DNA of 64,000 nucleotides from an uncultured Sutterella sp. (GTDB taxonomy: Bacteria; Pseudomonadota; Gammaproteobacteria; Burkholderiales; Burkholderiaceae_F), in NCBI GenBank assembly GCA_900544255.1, contig UQUM01000009.1, forward strand, positions 3,684 to 67,683, read 5' to 3'. Below, one piece after another: positions 45,616-55,411 of this stretch (positions within the stretch are counted from its first letter, which is position 1; every line of letters begins with the position of its first letter). Under the pieces are notes generated by a model, which worked only from the letters and a program-made list of their open reading frames with translations, was not told the DNA's origin and ran no database searches. Position numbers and translations under genes: made by a program.

Positions 45616-46214
45616 TACTCCAACCGAGAGGATCCCGTCATGGGAGCCGGTGTCGCGCGGCGGGGGGCGGGCTGGGTCGTGCCGTTTTTAGCGCGGGGCG
45701 CCAAAACCGTGGAGACGCGGGTCTTCTGACCGTTCACCGTTTCGCCTTCGACGCGGCTCTTGGCGTTCAAAAGATCGTAGGTAATGCGGGCGCCGGCGGC
45801 GGAATCCTTGACGAGACCGTTTTCACTGCGGGCCAATTTGGCGGAATCCGTGAAAATGATCTTGTCGTTCTTTTCATCGTACACGGCCTTGAGGGCGCTC
45901 GCGTGCACCCATTCGTCCACGCCCTTCACCTTGGGGTCGCGCCGCTCCTTCATGCGTACGGGGGCTCCGACGACCGTCATCGTGCGGTAGCCTTCGGGCG
46001 ACACCGTGATCGTCAGTTTGTCGCCGAGAATCTCAAGCGTTCCCTGATGGACTTCGACGGCGCCGGTGTAAATCGCCACCTGTTGAATTTCGTCGCCCGA
46101 AAAATTATGGGCATTCACTTCGATGGGTTTGGTACGGTCGGCGGTTTCGGCCGAAGCGCCGGCGGCGAAGACCGAGAAAAGGGCGCCGGCAAAAAGCAGT
46201 GTTTTAACGTTCAT
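45615..46214 (-). CDS. lptA: LPS periplasmic transport protein LptA
   Basis: 199 residues. It has a Sec signal peptide ([22 protein letters not shown], cleavage after ASA), then the OstA/LptA beta-jellyroll domain: [41 protein letters not shown] Pro/Ala/Arg-rich tail follows. LptA bridges the periplasm between LptC and LptD. The ATG at 46214 gives a clean signal peptide. It lies between lptC and lptB in the operon. Confidence 0.93.
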   Translation of the reverse strand: MNVKTLLFAGALFSVFAAGASAETADRTKPIEVNAHNFSGDEIQQVAIYTGAVEVHQGTLEILGDKLTITVSPEGYRTMTVVGAPVRMKERRDPKVKGVDEWVHASALKAVYDEKNDKIIFTDSAKLARSENGLVKDSAAGARITYDLLNAKSRVEGETVNGQKTRVSTVLAPRAKNGTTQPAPRRATPAPMTGSSRLE

Positions 46215-46227
46215 AACAAACAATCAA

Positions 46228-46839
46228 TCAGTGGTTGTCCCGATGCGAGAGCGTCACGGTGTCGCCTTTGGGGAGCACCACGGTACGCACGTCAGAGAGA
46301 ATTTGAACGGTTCTGTCGACATTGTCAAATGTCATGCCGCGGCCGGTGGTGACGTCCGTGCCGCTTTCAAGCCGTACGAAGGCATCGGTTTCCATGCGGC
46401 TGTCGTCCGGATACACCGTAAGGTGATCCGTCGTAAAGCGCATGGGGGCGTGCGTTAAGTCGCCCGCGCGGGTGACGACGACGTTGCCGGCGAAGACGGC
46501 GGTTTCGCCGGCGTCAAGGCTTGTGCCGGTGTCGGACGACGCTTTGACCTGAGGCTTATCGGCAAAGAGCGTCGCCATTCGGGGTTTGCGGGTAATGAGA
46601 CGTCCGTCGCCGTAGTGTTCGGCGTAGTCTGCGAAAACGCGACGAACCGCGACGCCGTCCTCGCGAAATTCCGTGACGGCAATGTCGTGGGCGACGTAGT
46701 CCGGAATGTCGGATTTCGCCCGCTGGCGCAGATTGTCGATTTCACCCTGAAGCGCGTAGTAGTAGCTCGCGAGCACCATGACGGAAAGAAGACCGATGCC
46801 GAGCAGCGCCGTAAAACGGTCGCGTAAATGCAGTTTCAT
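46228..46839 (-). CDS. lptC: LPS export protein LptC
   Basis: 203 residues. A bitopic inner-membrane protein with one N-terminal helix (FTALLGIGLLSVMVLASYYYAL), then a periplasmic jellyroll typical of LptC: PDYVAHDIAVTEFREDGVAVRRVFADYAEHY and ETDAFVRLESGTDVTTGRGMTFDN. It passes LPS from LptFG to LptA. The ATG overlaps the kdsC stop by four bases. Confidence 0.93.
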   Translation of the reverse strand: MKLHLRDRFTALLGIGLLSVMVLASYYYALQGEIDNLRQRAKSDIPDYVAHDIAVTEFREDGVAVRRVFADYAEHYGDGRLITRKPRMATLFADKPQVKASSDTGTSLDAGETAVFAGNVVVTRAGDLTHAPMRFTTDHLTVYPDDSRMETDAFVRLESGTDVTTGRGMTFDNVDRTVQILSDVRTVVLPKGDTVTLSHRDNH

Positions 46840-47387
46840 CGCAACGCCTCATCCCGGACATAGTGGCGGAAAATGAGGTCGTCCCACTTAGCCTGCGCTT
46901 TGAGAATGAGTTCGGCGAGGCTTCTCACGGCGCCGTTGCCGCCCGTTTTGGGGGACTGCCAGTGCGCCAGGGGTTTCACTTCATCCGAAGCATCGGCAGG
47001 TACCGCGGCAAGCCCCGCGGTTTTCAGCACCGGAATATCCGGCACGTCGTCCCCCATGTAGGCCGTTTCTTCCGGTGTTACCCCGACTTCGGCAATAAGT
47101 TCCCGGAAGGCGTTCGTTTTGAATTGTTTCCCCTGCTTCACAAGCGTAATGCCGAGCTCGGCCGCGCGTGCCGCGGTCTGCGCAGAAAGCCGTCCCGTGA
47201 GAATGGCAACGGGAATGCCGGTCGATTGCAGCATTTTGATGCCGAGGCCGTCGCGGGTATAAAAGCGCTTGACGAGTTCGCCGTCGGCTCCCGTCCAGAT
47301 GGAGCCGTCCGTTAAGACGCCGTCCACGTCGAGAACGACGAGACGGATGCGGCGGGCACGTGCGTTGACGGTGGTGTAGTCGGTCAT
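46836..47387 (-). CDS. kdsC: 3-deoxy-D-manno-octulosonate 8-phosphate phosphatase KdsC
   Basis: 183 residues, a cap-less HAD phosphatase acting as a tetramer. Motif I LVVLDVDGVLTDGSI, motif II VAILTGRLSAQTAARAAELGI, motif III VKQGKQFK and motif IV YMGDDVPDIPVLKTAGL are intact. It makes free Kdo. It overlaps kdsD by one base and lptC by four. Confidence 0.95.
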   Translation of the reverse strand: MTDYTTVNARARRIRLVVLDVDGVLTDGSIWTGADGELVKRFYTRDGLGIKMLQSTGIPVAILTGRLSAQTAARAAELGITLVKQGKQFKTNAFRELIAEVGVTPEETAYMGDDVPDIPVLKTAGLAAVPADASDEVKPLAHWQSPKTGGNGAVRSLAELILKAQAKWDDLIFRHYVRDEALR

Positions 47388-48373
47388 TAAATCACCTTGG
47401 CGCTCATTAAGTCATGAAGATGCAGAGCGCCCGTTAAGCGGCCTTCGTCATCCGTCACGAGGAGTTGGTTGACGAGGCTTTCTTCGAGAATTCGAGCGGC
47501 AGCAGCAGCCATGGCGTCGGCTTTGACGGTCTTCGGCGTCTTCGTCATCACGTCGCGGATGACGATGGCGCGGATGTCGCCGCGGGCCTCGATGAGGCGC
47601 CTCAGATCGCCTTCGGTGAAAACGCCGGTAACGCGGTTTTCGCTGTCGGTCACCGCCGTCATGCCGATGTGTTTGGCCGTGATTTCCCGTACGGCCTCAA
47701 GGACCGAAGCGTCTTCGCGCACGACGGGAACACGGTCTCCCGTGCGCATGACGTCGCGCACGTGCGTGAGGAGCCGCCGCCCTAAGGCGCCGCCCGGATG
47801 GCTTCGGGCGAAGTCTTCTTTCGTAAAGCCTTTGGCGTGCATCGCGGCGATGGCAAGGGCGTCACCCATCGCGAGCGTGGCCGTCGTGGAAGTGGTGGGC
47901 GCGAGGTTTAAGGGGCAGGCTTCCGACGTTACGTGTACGTCGAGATTCACGTCGGCATTCTTGGCAAGCGTACTCGTGGGATTCCCCGTAATCGTGATGA
48001 GGGGCGTTCCTTCGCGCTTGATGACAGGGACGATGGTGAGGAGTTCCCCGGTTTCCCCTGAGTAGGAAATGCCGATGACGACGTCATCCTTGGTAATCAT
48101 GCCGAGGTCGCCGTGGGCGGCTTCGGCGGCATGGACGAAAAAGGCAGGCGTTCCGGTAGAAGCGAGGGTCGCTGCCACCTTGCGGCCGATGTGGCCGGAT
48201 TTGCCGACGCCGCTTACGACGACGCGGCCGCGGCAGGCAAGAATGAGTTCCACGGCCCGCGCAAAATGATCGCGGTCAAGCGTTTTTGCCATGTCGGCGA
48301 CGGCGGCGGCTTCGCGCGCGAGGACTTCGCGCCCGAGTTCAATGGCACCCTCTGCGGAAAATTGAATCGGCAT
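47387..48373 (-). CDS. kdsD: Arabinose-5-phosphate isomerase KdsD
   Basis: 328 residues. An N-terminal SIS domain (VVVSGVGKSGHIGRKVAATLASTGTPAFFVHAAEAAHGDLGMI, ISYSGETGELL) and two C-terminal CBS domains (from about residue 205). It converts ribulose 5-phosphate to arabinose 5-phosphate, the first step to Kdo. It heads the kdsD-kdsC-lptC-lptA-lptB-rpoN operon. Confidence 0.95.
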   Translation of the reverse strand: MPIQFSAEGAIELGREVLAREAAAVADMAKTLDRDHFARAVELILACRGRVVVSGVGKSGHIGRKVAATLASTGTPAFFVHAAEAAHGDLGMITKDDVVIGISYSGETGELLTIVPVIKREGTPLITITGNPTSTLAKNADVNLDVHVTSEACPLNLAPTTSTTATLAMGDALAIAAMHAKGFTKEDFARSHPGGALGRRLLTHVRDVMRTGDRVPVVREDASVLEAVREITAKHIGMTAVTDSENRVTGVFTEGDLRRLIEARGDIRAIVIRDVMTKTPKTVKADAMAAAAARILEESLVNQLLVTDDEGRLTGALHLHDLMSAKVI

Positions 48374-48453
48374 AGAAATTCCGTCGGAAAACGGTGGTTA
48401 ATGGGGAAACGATTATTCTACCTGTGAGGGGGCGGATGAAGCGAAATTTTTGT

Positions 48454-48545
48454 TAAGAAAATGCAGGCGGTACGGTAAGAAAAAGAAGTGTGTTTTGTGA
48501 AGCGACGAACGACAAACTAAGAAACTCCGGAAATAGGCTAAGAAA
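48454..48545. repeat. Phased TAAGAAA repeats upstream of kdsD
   Basis: TAAGAAA occurs at 48454, 48476, 48518 and 48539, with spacings of 22, 42 and 21 bases. This is close to multiples of two helical turns and all copies point the same way. They lie in the 245-base gene-free stretch 48374-48618 between the pstB stop and the kdsD start. They could be a regulator array or phased A-tracts; no known site is recognised. Confidence 0.35.
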
Positions 48546-48618
48546 CAAAAGTTTTTTAGAATGGTTTTCGGGATAGCCACATGTTTGCGGCAGGCGCAGC
48601 GGCCGAAGAGAAATGCAG

Positions 48619-49383
48619 TTAGCCGAAATGCCCGTTCACATAGTCTCGGGTTTTGTCGTTTGTCGGATGGTTGAAGATCGTGTCCGTTTTATCAAATTCG
48701 ATCAAGCGACCCATGAAGAAAAACGCGGTTTTGTCCGAGACGCGCGCCGCCTGCTGCATGTTGTGCGTCACGATGATGACGGCCAGGCTCTTTTTGAGTT
48801 CGAGAATGCTTTCTTCCAGGCGCTGCGTGGCTATCGGATCCAAGGCGGAGCACGGCTCGTCCATGAGGAGTACTTCGGGTTCTACCGCAAGCGCCCGCGC
48901 AATGCAGAGGCGCTGCTGCTGGCCGCCCGAAAGCCCGAGAGCACTTTCTGAAAGCCGATCTTTGACTTCGTCCCAGAGTGCGGCGCGCTTTAAGCTTTCC
49001 TCTACCGTGTCGTCAATGAGGTGGTGATCTGAGACACCCGCGACTCTGAGGCCGTAGGCAACGTTTTCAAAAATGGACTTCGGAAACGGCGTCGGACGCT
49101 GAAAGACCATGCCCACGCGCTGCCGAAGGGCGACGACGTCAAAGTCCGGCGCGTACACATCATCCCCGTCCAACGTGATGCGGCCCGTGAGCCGGGTGCC
49201 GGGGATGAGTTCGTTCATGCGCGAGAGCGTTCTCAGGAAGGTGGATTTACCGCAGCCCGAGGGGCCGATGAGGGCGGTGACTTCTTTATCGCGGAACGCG
49301 AGATTGACGTCAAAGAGCGTCTGTTTGCTGCCGTAGAAAAAGTCGATATGTTCGGCGCGGATTTTGTAATCGGAATCGTTCAT
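48619..49383 (-). CDS. pstB: Phosphate ABC transporter ATP-binding protein PstB
   Basis: 254 residues. Walker [18 protein letters not shown], the PstB-specific [23 protein letters not shown], signature [16 protein letters not shown] and Walker [16 protein letters not shown]. It drives phosphate import by PstCA. Unusually it is on the opposite strand from pstSCA, 297 bases away, with its own Pho-box array, instead of following pstA. No phoU follows it. Confidence 0.96.
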   Translation of the reverse strand: MNDSDYKIRAEHIDFFYGSKQTLFDVNLAFRDKEVTALIGPSGCGKSTFLRTLSRMNELIPGTRLTGRITLDGDDVYAPDFDVVALRQRVGMVFQRPTPFPKSIFENVAYGLRVAGVSDHHLIDDTVEESLKRAALWDEVKDRLSESALGLSGGQQQRLCIARALAVEPEVLLMDEPCSALDPIATQRLEESILELKKSLAVIIVTHNMQQAARVSDKTAFFFMGRLIEFDKTDTIFNHPTNDKTRDYVNGHFG

Positions 49384-49474
49384 GGAAAAGCGTCAAAAGA
49401 AAAGCGGCCGGAAACGGTGTGCCGCAGTGTCGCGGATCGTAAGGCGGGTTTGTGACGAAACGCCCCGTGGTTTG

Positions 49475-49512
49475 TGTCGTGTTTGTGACGCCTTTATGAC
49501 GTTTTCGTGACG
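49475..49512 (-). promoter_or_regulatory. Pho-box array reading toward pstB
   Basis: On the minus strand four units of the form CGTCAnnnnnn lie 11 bp apart (TGACG/TGTCG on the plus strand at 49475, 49486, 49497 and 49508); the unit at 49475 departs by one base. PhoB sites are tandem 11-bp repeats of CTGTCAT-like sequence, so this fits a PhoB operator for pstB. Confidence 0.75.
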
Positions 49513-49520
49513 GAGGATAT

Positions 49521-49558
49521 GTCACTTTTTCGTCATAAATTCAATACATAACCGTCAC
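49521..49558 (+). promoter_or_regulatory. Pho-box array reading toward pstS
   Basis: GTCAC (49521), GTCAT (49532) and GTCAC (49554) fall on an 11-bp grid; the unit at 49543 is degenerate. Each unit is followed by an A/T-rich stretch, as in PhoB sites. The array starts 9 bases after the opposite-facing pstB array, making a shared control region. Confidence 0.72.
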
Positions 49559-49680
49559 AAACACCGAGCATGATGCCGCCCTGAAATGATTCAGAGACAG
49601 GCGGAGAAACGTAAGGGTGACGGCCGCCGGACTCCTCACAAATCAGTGAACGTCCCCTTTTTTCGAAAGGAAAGAATTCC

Positions 49681-50505
49681 ATGTTGGTGAAAAAGTTGGC
49701 GGCCGCGGCCGCAGCGGCGGTGGTGATGTCGACGGCGGGTTTCGGAGCGAGCGCCGCGGAGATCGTGGTGAACGGTTCGACGACCGTGCTTCCCATTGTG
49801 CAGAAGGCGCTCGAAGGGTATTCGCATGAAGCGGGTGCTGCCGCGATTTCGCTTTCGGGCGGCGGTTCCGGCAACGGCATCAAGGCCTTGATTGACGGGC
49901 TTACCGATGTCGCCATGAGTTCGCGCGACATCAAGACGAGCGAAACGAATCTGGCCAAGTCGCGCGGCGTGACGCCCTACCGCATTCCGGTTGCGGTGGA
50001 TGCGATCGTGCCGGTCGTCAATAACGCCAATCCCGTGAAGAACGTGACGCTTGCGACGTTGAAAGCTATTTATGAAGGCAAGATCCGTAATTGGAAGGAC
50101 GTGGGCGGGAAGAATGCGCCGATCGTGGTGGTGAGCCGCGATTCGTCGTCCGGCACGTTTGAAACATGGGAAGAACTTGTGATGAAGAAGGCCCGTGTGA
50201 CGCCGAGAGCGCTTCTGCAGGCTTCCAACGGTACCGTCGTTCAGACCGTGGCGCAGAACACGAATGCCATCGGTTACATCGGTTTGGGGTACGTTGACCG
50301 CCAGACAAAGGCGCTGACGATCGACGGTAAGACAGCGACGGCTGCCGCTGCGAAAACGAAGGCGTGGCCCCTTTCTCGAGAACTCTATTTCTTCACCAAC
50401 GGCGAACCTAAGGCCGCAGTGAAGCACTTCACGGACTTCATGCTCGATGCGAAGAAGGGGCAGAAGCTTGTGAAGGAAACGGGCTTTGTGCCGTTGTCGG
50501 AATAA
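49681..50505 (+). CDS. pstS: Phosphate ABC transporter substrate-binding protein PstS
   Basis: 274 residues. A Sec signal peptide (MLVKKLAAAAAAAVVMSTAG ... ASA) is followed by the PBP-like phosphate-binding fold: EIVVNGSTTVLPIVQKALEGY, SLSGGGSGNGIKALIDGLTDVAMSSRDIK (phosphate loop) and VVVSRDSSSGTFETWEELV (second phosphate loop). AAGGAAAG precedes the ATG. It binds periplasmic phosphate and hands it to PstCA. Confidence 0.96.
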   Translation: MLVKKLAAAAAAAVVMSTAGFGASAAEIVVNGSTTVLPIVQKALEGYSHEAGAAAISLSGGGSGNGIKALIDGLTDVAMSSRDIKTSETNLAKSRGVTPYRIPVAVDAIVPVVNNANPVKNVTLATLKAIYEGKIRNWKDVGGKNAPIVVVSRDSSSGTFETWEELVMKKARVTPRALLQASNGTVVQTVAQNTNAIGYIGLGYVDRQTKALTIDGKTATAAAAKTKAWPLSRELYFFTNGEPKAAVKHFTDFMLDAKKGQKLVKETGFVPLSE

Positions 50506-50520
50506 ATCGTCGGGCTTTGC

Positions 50521-50587
50521 GGTCGGAACCGCTGTCGGGGACCGAGGAGAGACACTCGGTAATAAGGGTTCCGGCCGTTTTTATTTT
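50521..50587 (+). terminator. Stem-loop/attenuator between pstS and pstC
   Basis: GGTCGGAACC (50521-50530) pairs with GGTTCCGGCC (50567-50576), a 10-bp stem with one G-U pair. It encloses an inner ACCGAG/CTCGGT hairpin (50541-50560) and is followed by GTTTTTATTTT. It begins 16 bases past the pstS stop. Partial termination here would give more PstS than PstC/PstA. Confidence 0.7.
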
Positions 50588-50599
50588 GAGTGACGCACG

Positions 50600-51481
50600 A
50601 TGATGAACAAACGTTGTCGGGAAACGGCGGTCCGCGGGGGACTCACCCTCCTGGCGCTGACGGCGCTCGCGGTGTTGGCGGGGATCGTTTTCTATCTTTT
50701 TAAGGAAGGGCTGCCGGTTTTTAAGTTTATCGGTCCCCTGCGTTTTATTTTCGGGACGGATTGGTATCCCGTGGGGGATGCGCCCGATTTTGAAATCGGC
50801 TCCCTCATCGCGGGGTCGCTCGCGGTGACGGTACTGGCGAGCGTGATTGCGGTACCGTTGGGGATTGCGACGGCGGCCTATTTGTCCGAAGTGGCGTCGG
50901 TGAACGTCCGGAGAGTGGTAAAGCCCTTTATTGAACTTTTGGCGGCACTGCCTTCCGTCGTCATCGGCTTTATCGGCATGGTACTTGTGGCACCCTGGCT
51001 GCAGAAGACGCTGGGTATTGCGACGGGGTTAAATCTTTTTAATGCGGCGCTGATGCTCGCCTTTATGGCCGTGCCCACCATTTGTTCGGTTTCTGAAGAT
51101 GCGCTTCATGCCGTGCCGCGGGCGCTGAAGGATGCGTCGCTCGCGTTGGGGGCGACGCCGTGGGAAACGTTGAAACTCGTGACGGTGCCTTATGCCTTGT
51201 CCGGCATCGGAACGGCCGTGATTCTCGGCATGAGCCGGGCGTTGGGGGAAACGATGGTGGTGCTGATGGTTGCGGGGGGTGCGGCGATCGTGCCGGAATC
51301 CGTGTTTGATCCCATTCGGCCGATGCCTGCGAGCATTGCGGCGGAAATGGCGGAAGCGCCTTTCGGAAGTCCTCACTATCACGCGCTTTTTGCGACCGGT
51401 ATGGCGCTTTTTATTCTCACCTTTCTTTTTAATGCCGTCGCGTTTCGGCTCGCGCAGCGCTATAAGACGCCGGCGGTGTAG
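50600..51481 (+). CDS. pstC: Phosphate ABC transporter permease PstC
   Basis: 293 residues with six hydrophobic segments. The binding-protein-dependent permease motif is in ALKDASLALGATPWETLKLVTVPYALSGIGTAVILGMSRALGETMVVLMVAG (EAA-loop equivalent). PstC forms the inner-membrane channel with PstA. ATG 50600 (MMNKRCRE) is the first of two adjacent ATG codons. pstA follows after 9 bases. Confidence 0.95.
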   Translation: MMNKRCRETAVRGGLTLLALTALAVLAGIVFYLFKEGLPVFKFIGPLRFIFGTDWYPVGDAPDFEIGSLIAGSLAVTVLASVIAVPLGIATAAYLSEVASVNVRRVVKPFIELLAALPSVVIGFIGMVLVAPWLQKTLGIATGLNLFNAALMLAFMAVPTICSVSEDALHAVPRALKDASLALGATPWETLKLVTVPYALSGIGTAVILGMSRALGETMVVLMVAGGAAIVPESVFDPIRPMPASIAAEMAEAPFGSPHYHALFATGMALFILTFLFNAVAFRLAQRYKTPAV

Positions 51482-51490
51482 GACGACTCC

Positions 51491-52390
51491 ATGACTTCTT
51501 CAAAAAGTCTTTGTGCTCGGGCGCAGGAAAAATCCCGTCCCCGGCGTTTTATGACGCAGGTACTTGCCTTTGCCGGTCTTCGGGTGGCGGCGTACTTAAA
51601 TTGTGCGGCATTGGTCGCGGCCTGCGTGTTTCTTCTTGTCGAGGGAAGCGGCGCCTTGACCTGGGACTTCATCGTCGATGCGCCGCAGAAAATGATGACC
51701 GAAGGCGGCGTCTTCCCGTGTCTGGTGGGAACGTTCCTTTTGGCGGCGGGCGCCATTGCGATGGCGCTTCCTTTCGGCGTGGCGTGCGCCGTGTGGTTAA
51801 ACGAATACAGCCGGGATTCGTTTCTAAAGGACGTGGTGCGGCTCTCGGTTGCCAACTTGGCGGGCGTTCCCTCGATCGTCTTCGGGCTCTTCGGACTGGC
51901 GTTCTTTGTGACGGCGCTGGGGTTCAAGGTGAGCCTTTTGTCGGGCGTGCTGACGCTTGCGGTATTGACTTTACCCATTATCATCAATACGACGGAAGAG
52001 GCCCTTAAACAGGTGCCGGGCGCCTGGCGTGAGGCGAGTCTCGCGCTGGGAGCGACGAAAAGTCAGACGATCGGACGCGTGGTGCTGCCGGCGGCCCTTC
52101 CCGGGATTCTCACCGGAGCAATTCTGGCCGTGGCACGCGCTGCGGGTGAAACGAGCGCCGTGATGTTTACGGCGGCGGTCTTTTACACGCCGAAGCTGCC
52201 GGAATCCGTTTTCAGCAGCGTGATGGCGCTTCCCTACCACATGTACGTTTTGGCGACGTCGGGAACCGAAATCGAAAAAACACGTCCGATGCAGTACAGC
52301 ACGGGTCTTCTGTTGGTGCTCTTGGTTTTTGCGATGAATCTCGCGGCGATTCTGATTCGGGATCGGCTGCAGAAAAAACCGGCGGTATGA
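51491..52390 (+). CDS. pstA: Phosphate ABC transporter permease PstA
   Basis: 299 residues with six hydrophobic segments after a basic N-terminal tail of about 25 residues. The EAA loop reads REASLALGATKSQTIGRVVLPAALPGILTGAILAVARAAGETSAVMFTAAVF. PstA pairs with PstC. It ends the pstSCA unit; a bidirectional terminator follows at once. Confidence 0.95.
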   Translation: MTSSKSLCARAQEKSRPRRFMTQVLAFAGLRVAAYLNCAALVAACVFLLVEGSGALTWDFIVDAPQKMMTEGGVFPCLVGTFLLAAGAIAMALPFGVACAVWLNEYSRDSFLKDVVRLSVANLAGVPSIVFGLFGLAFFVTALGFKVSLLSGVLTLAVLTLPIIINTTEEALKQVPGAWREASLALGATKSQTIGRVVLPAALPGILTGAILAVARAAGETSAVMFTAAVFYTPKLPESVFSSVMALPYHMYVLATSGTEIEKTRPMQYSTGLLLVLLVFAMNLAAILIRDRLQKKPAV

Positions 52391-52392
52391 CC

Positions 52393-52430
52393 GAAAAAAA
52401 CGCCGCTCCGAATTGTCGGAACGGCGTTTT
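52393..52430. terminator. Bidirectional terminator between pstA and ychF
   Basis: AACGCCG-C-TCCGA pairs with TCGGA-A-CGGCGTT around an ATTG loop, one mismatch in 13 bp, with A-run and T-run flanks. It serves both convergent genes. Confidence 0.85.
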
Positions 52431-52450
52431 GTCTGATCCCCGGAACGCGG

Positions 52451-53545
<1,095 letters not shown>

Positions 53546-54073
53546 TTCTTGTTTTTTCCTAAAACGAATCTGCTGCCGGCACGGTACTGCGCCGGCAACT
53601 TTTTGAAAATAGCGTGTAATTATAGAGGGGGCGGGGCGGCTAAATGACGTTTCGGATGTGAATTTTGAGCAAAAACGGGCAGTAAAAATCCGCTGATCTC
53701 TAAGAGGAATGTTGAGTTTTTTAGCTTCTTGCGAGCACAGAGCAACGACGGCGACAACCTCTTCGAGGATGGGTCGGGCTTGGGTACGGTCGAGAAAATA
53801 TAAGTCGCAAGCGTTGAAGCGTAGGTTCAGGTCCGTATTTCAGTACCGACGCGCGAAAATTGGCGGACAGCACGGTTTTCAGGATCCGCTGACAGAAAAA
53901 TCGGCGGATGTTTTCGTAACCATTGCGGCCCAAACTCAAATGAGTATTTGGCAACTCCGCGGAGTACCTCCCGTCGAAGCGTTCTTTCGCGGAAGATGAG
54001 TCTATATGGCGGCTTCGGACATGGCAGAAAGTCAGGCAAACGGAAGTTTGCTGAACTTAATGACAGTTGTTGG
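53546..54073. other. Gene-poor stretch upstream of ychF
   Basis: About 530 bases without a supportable gene. Short open frames exist on both strands (for example 53721-53954 minus), but they overlap each other and show no family features. A 9-bp hairpin with a G-U pair (ATCCGCTGA 53884-53892 with TCGGCGGAT 53901-53909) is the clearest structure. The region may hold a decayed gene. Confidence 0.4.
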
Positions 54074-54114
54074 AAAAAAACGCGGACTGCCGGAAATCGG
54101 CGGCCGCGTTTTTT
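54074..54114 (-). terminator. Terminator of the EamA-family gene
   Basis: AAAAAAACGCGG (54074-54085) and CCGCGTTTTTT (54104-54114) form a stem with T-run on the minus strand, 14 bases past the stop. Confidence 0.85.
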
Positions 54115-54127
54115 CAGAAACGGAGTC

Positions 54128-55123
54128 TTAAGACTGCACGGGCTGCAGTGCCATCTTGGCGGCGGCCGCTTCTTCGCGGGCGGCGTCTGCGCGCCGGAAA
54201 ACCCACAAAGAGCCGAAGACCCCCGCAAGAAGAATCGTGTAGCCCACGACCATGGTGACGGTCGGCCATTCACCGCGCCACATCATGGCGTAGACGACGG
54301 ACGAAATGGATTCAAAGACGATGAGCTGACCTCCGAGAGCCGACGGCAGGCGCTGACTCATGGCGTTCCAGAAGTACATGGCGACCCAGGAGCAGAGCAG
54401 CCCGATCATCAGAGCGGTCGCGAGGAACCGCCAGGGGGCGGGCCCCAGAATCGTGACGCTCGTATCGAGCCACCCCACGGGGTAAGCGACGATGATGAAA
54501 AGAACCAATACGACGGGAAGCACGGTGACGCCCTGAAGCGCCGTCCACGCCGCCGAACTGTGCCGCGGGTGTGCGAGCAGCCATTCGCCGTTCACGATCG
54601 AGAACCACGTCCAATCGATGACGGCGGCGACGCCGAACGCGACGCCGATCCAGAATTCAGCGGGGGATTCTGCGGCGGCCGTCATGTATTTAAATTCCGA
54701 CCAGTTGGCGATCACGAGGCCCACGAGAATGACGATGAGGGGCGGGGTGATGGCACTCCAGGAAAGCGCCCGGTCGGAACCGCGACACAGAAAGTTGGAC
54801 GAAACGGCCACGAGAACCGGGATGACGGCCATGAACATGCCGGCCAACGGTGCGCCGGCGAGGCGAATGCATATGGTGATGAGGCTGTAGAAGACGACGT
54901 TGCCTAAAAACGGCAGTCGGAAGGCTTCCCAAACGTCCGCGCGGGAAAATTTCTTCAGATCCCGACGCAGGATGTAAATAAACGGCAACGACACGAAGCC
55001 GAACATAATGAAGCGGCTCAAAGCCACGAGAACCGGGTTGTATTCCGGCACCATCAACGGGGCGATATAAATCAACCCCCAGAGCGCGCCCGCGAGCACG
55101 CCCTGCAGTACACCAATCCACAT
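54128..55123 (-). CDS. DMT-superfamily (EamA-like) transporter
   Basis: 331 residues with ten hydrophobic segments in two five-helix halves, the usual drug/metabolite-transporter layout. The N-terminal VLAGALWGLIYIAPLM and the second-half SQRLPSALGGQLIVFESISSVVYAMMWRGEWPT motifs fit EamA domains. Substrates in this family are mostly metabolites such as amino acids. The first half has the expected Pro/Gly-rich PLAGMFMAVIPVLVAVSS segment. It is a single gene with its own terminator. The 288-base region upstream (55124-55411) carries the DUF523 terminator and no recognised riboswitch. Confidence 0.85.
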   Translation of the reverse strand: MWIGVLQGVLAGALWGLIYIAPLMVPEYNPVLVALSRFIMFGFVSLPFIYILRRDLKKFSRADVWEAFRLPFLGNVVFYSLITICIRLAGAPLAGMFMAVIPVLVAVSSNFLCRGSDRALSWSAITPPLIVILVGLVIANWSEFKYMTAAAESPAEFWIGVAFGVAAVIDWTWFSIVNGEWLLAHPRHSSAAWTALQGVTVLPVVLVLFIIVAYPVGWLDTSVTILGPAPWRFLATALMIGLLCSWVAMYFWNAMSQRLPSALGGQLIVFESISSVVYAMMWRGEWPTVTMVVGYTILLAGVFGSLWVFRRADAAREEAAAAKMALQPVQS

Positions 55124-55270
55124 GTTGTTGAAACGATCTCAAGCTCCCGCCTTTCACCCGGGGGCGTTGCGATGCGGACGGCTTGATAAGTGAAAGCCCG
55201 CGTAAAACGGGTGCCGTCCGACGCCGGTTGACGAACGCGCAACGTCCGACAGCCGACCGAGGTTCTACCG

Positions 55271-55315
55271 AAAAAAAAGCGTTGTACAGGTTTTTCAAGA
55301 AACACCGAACAACGC
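55271..55315 (-). terminator. Terminator after the DUF523 gene
   Basis: On the minus strand GCGTTGT (55315-55309) pairs with ACAACGC (55285-55279), with an inner partial GGT/ACC stem, and is followed by eight T (55278-55271). Confidence 0.85.
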
Positions 55316-55411
55316 CGATTTCGTGAAGGCCCTGATACTAACAGGGATGCTCCGGTTAAGCCATAGACTGTAGGGGTAAACCCGACGTAAAACAGATGGT
55401 TACTTCGGAAA

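Noticed and set aside
53721..54273. Overlapping minus-strand frames in the gene-poor stretch
   Set aside because: They contradict each other in frame, run through a terminator and the end of the transporter gene, and show no motifs.
55124..55411. Riboswitch (guanidine or TPP type) before the DMT transporter
   Set aside because: The main structure is the terminator of the upstream DUF523 gene with an eight-T run. No riboswitch consensus was seen.
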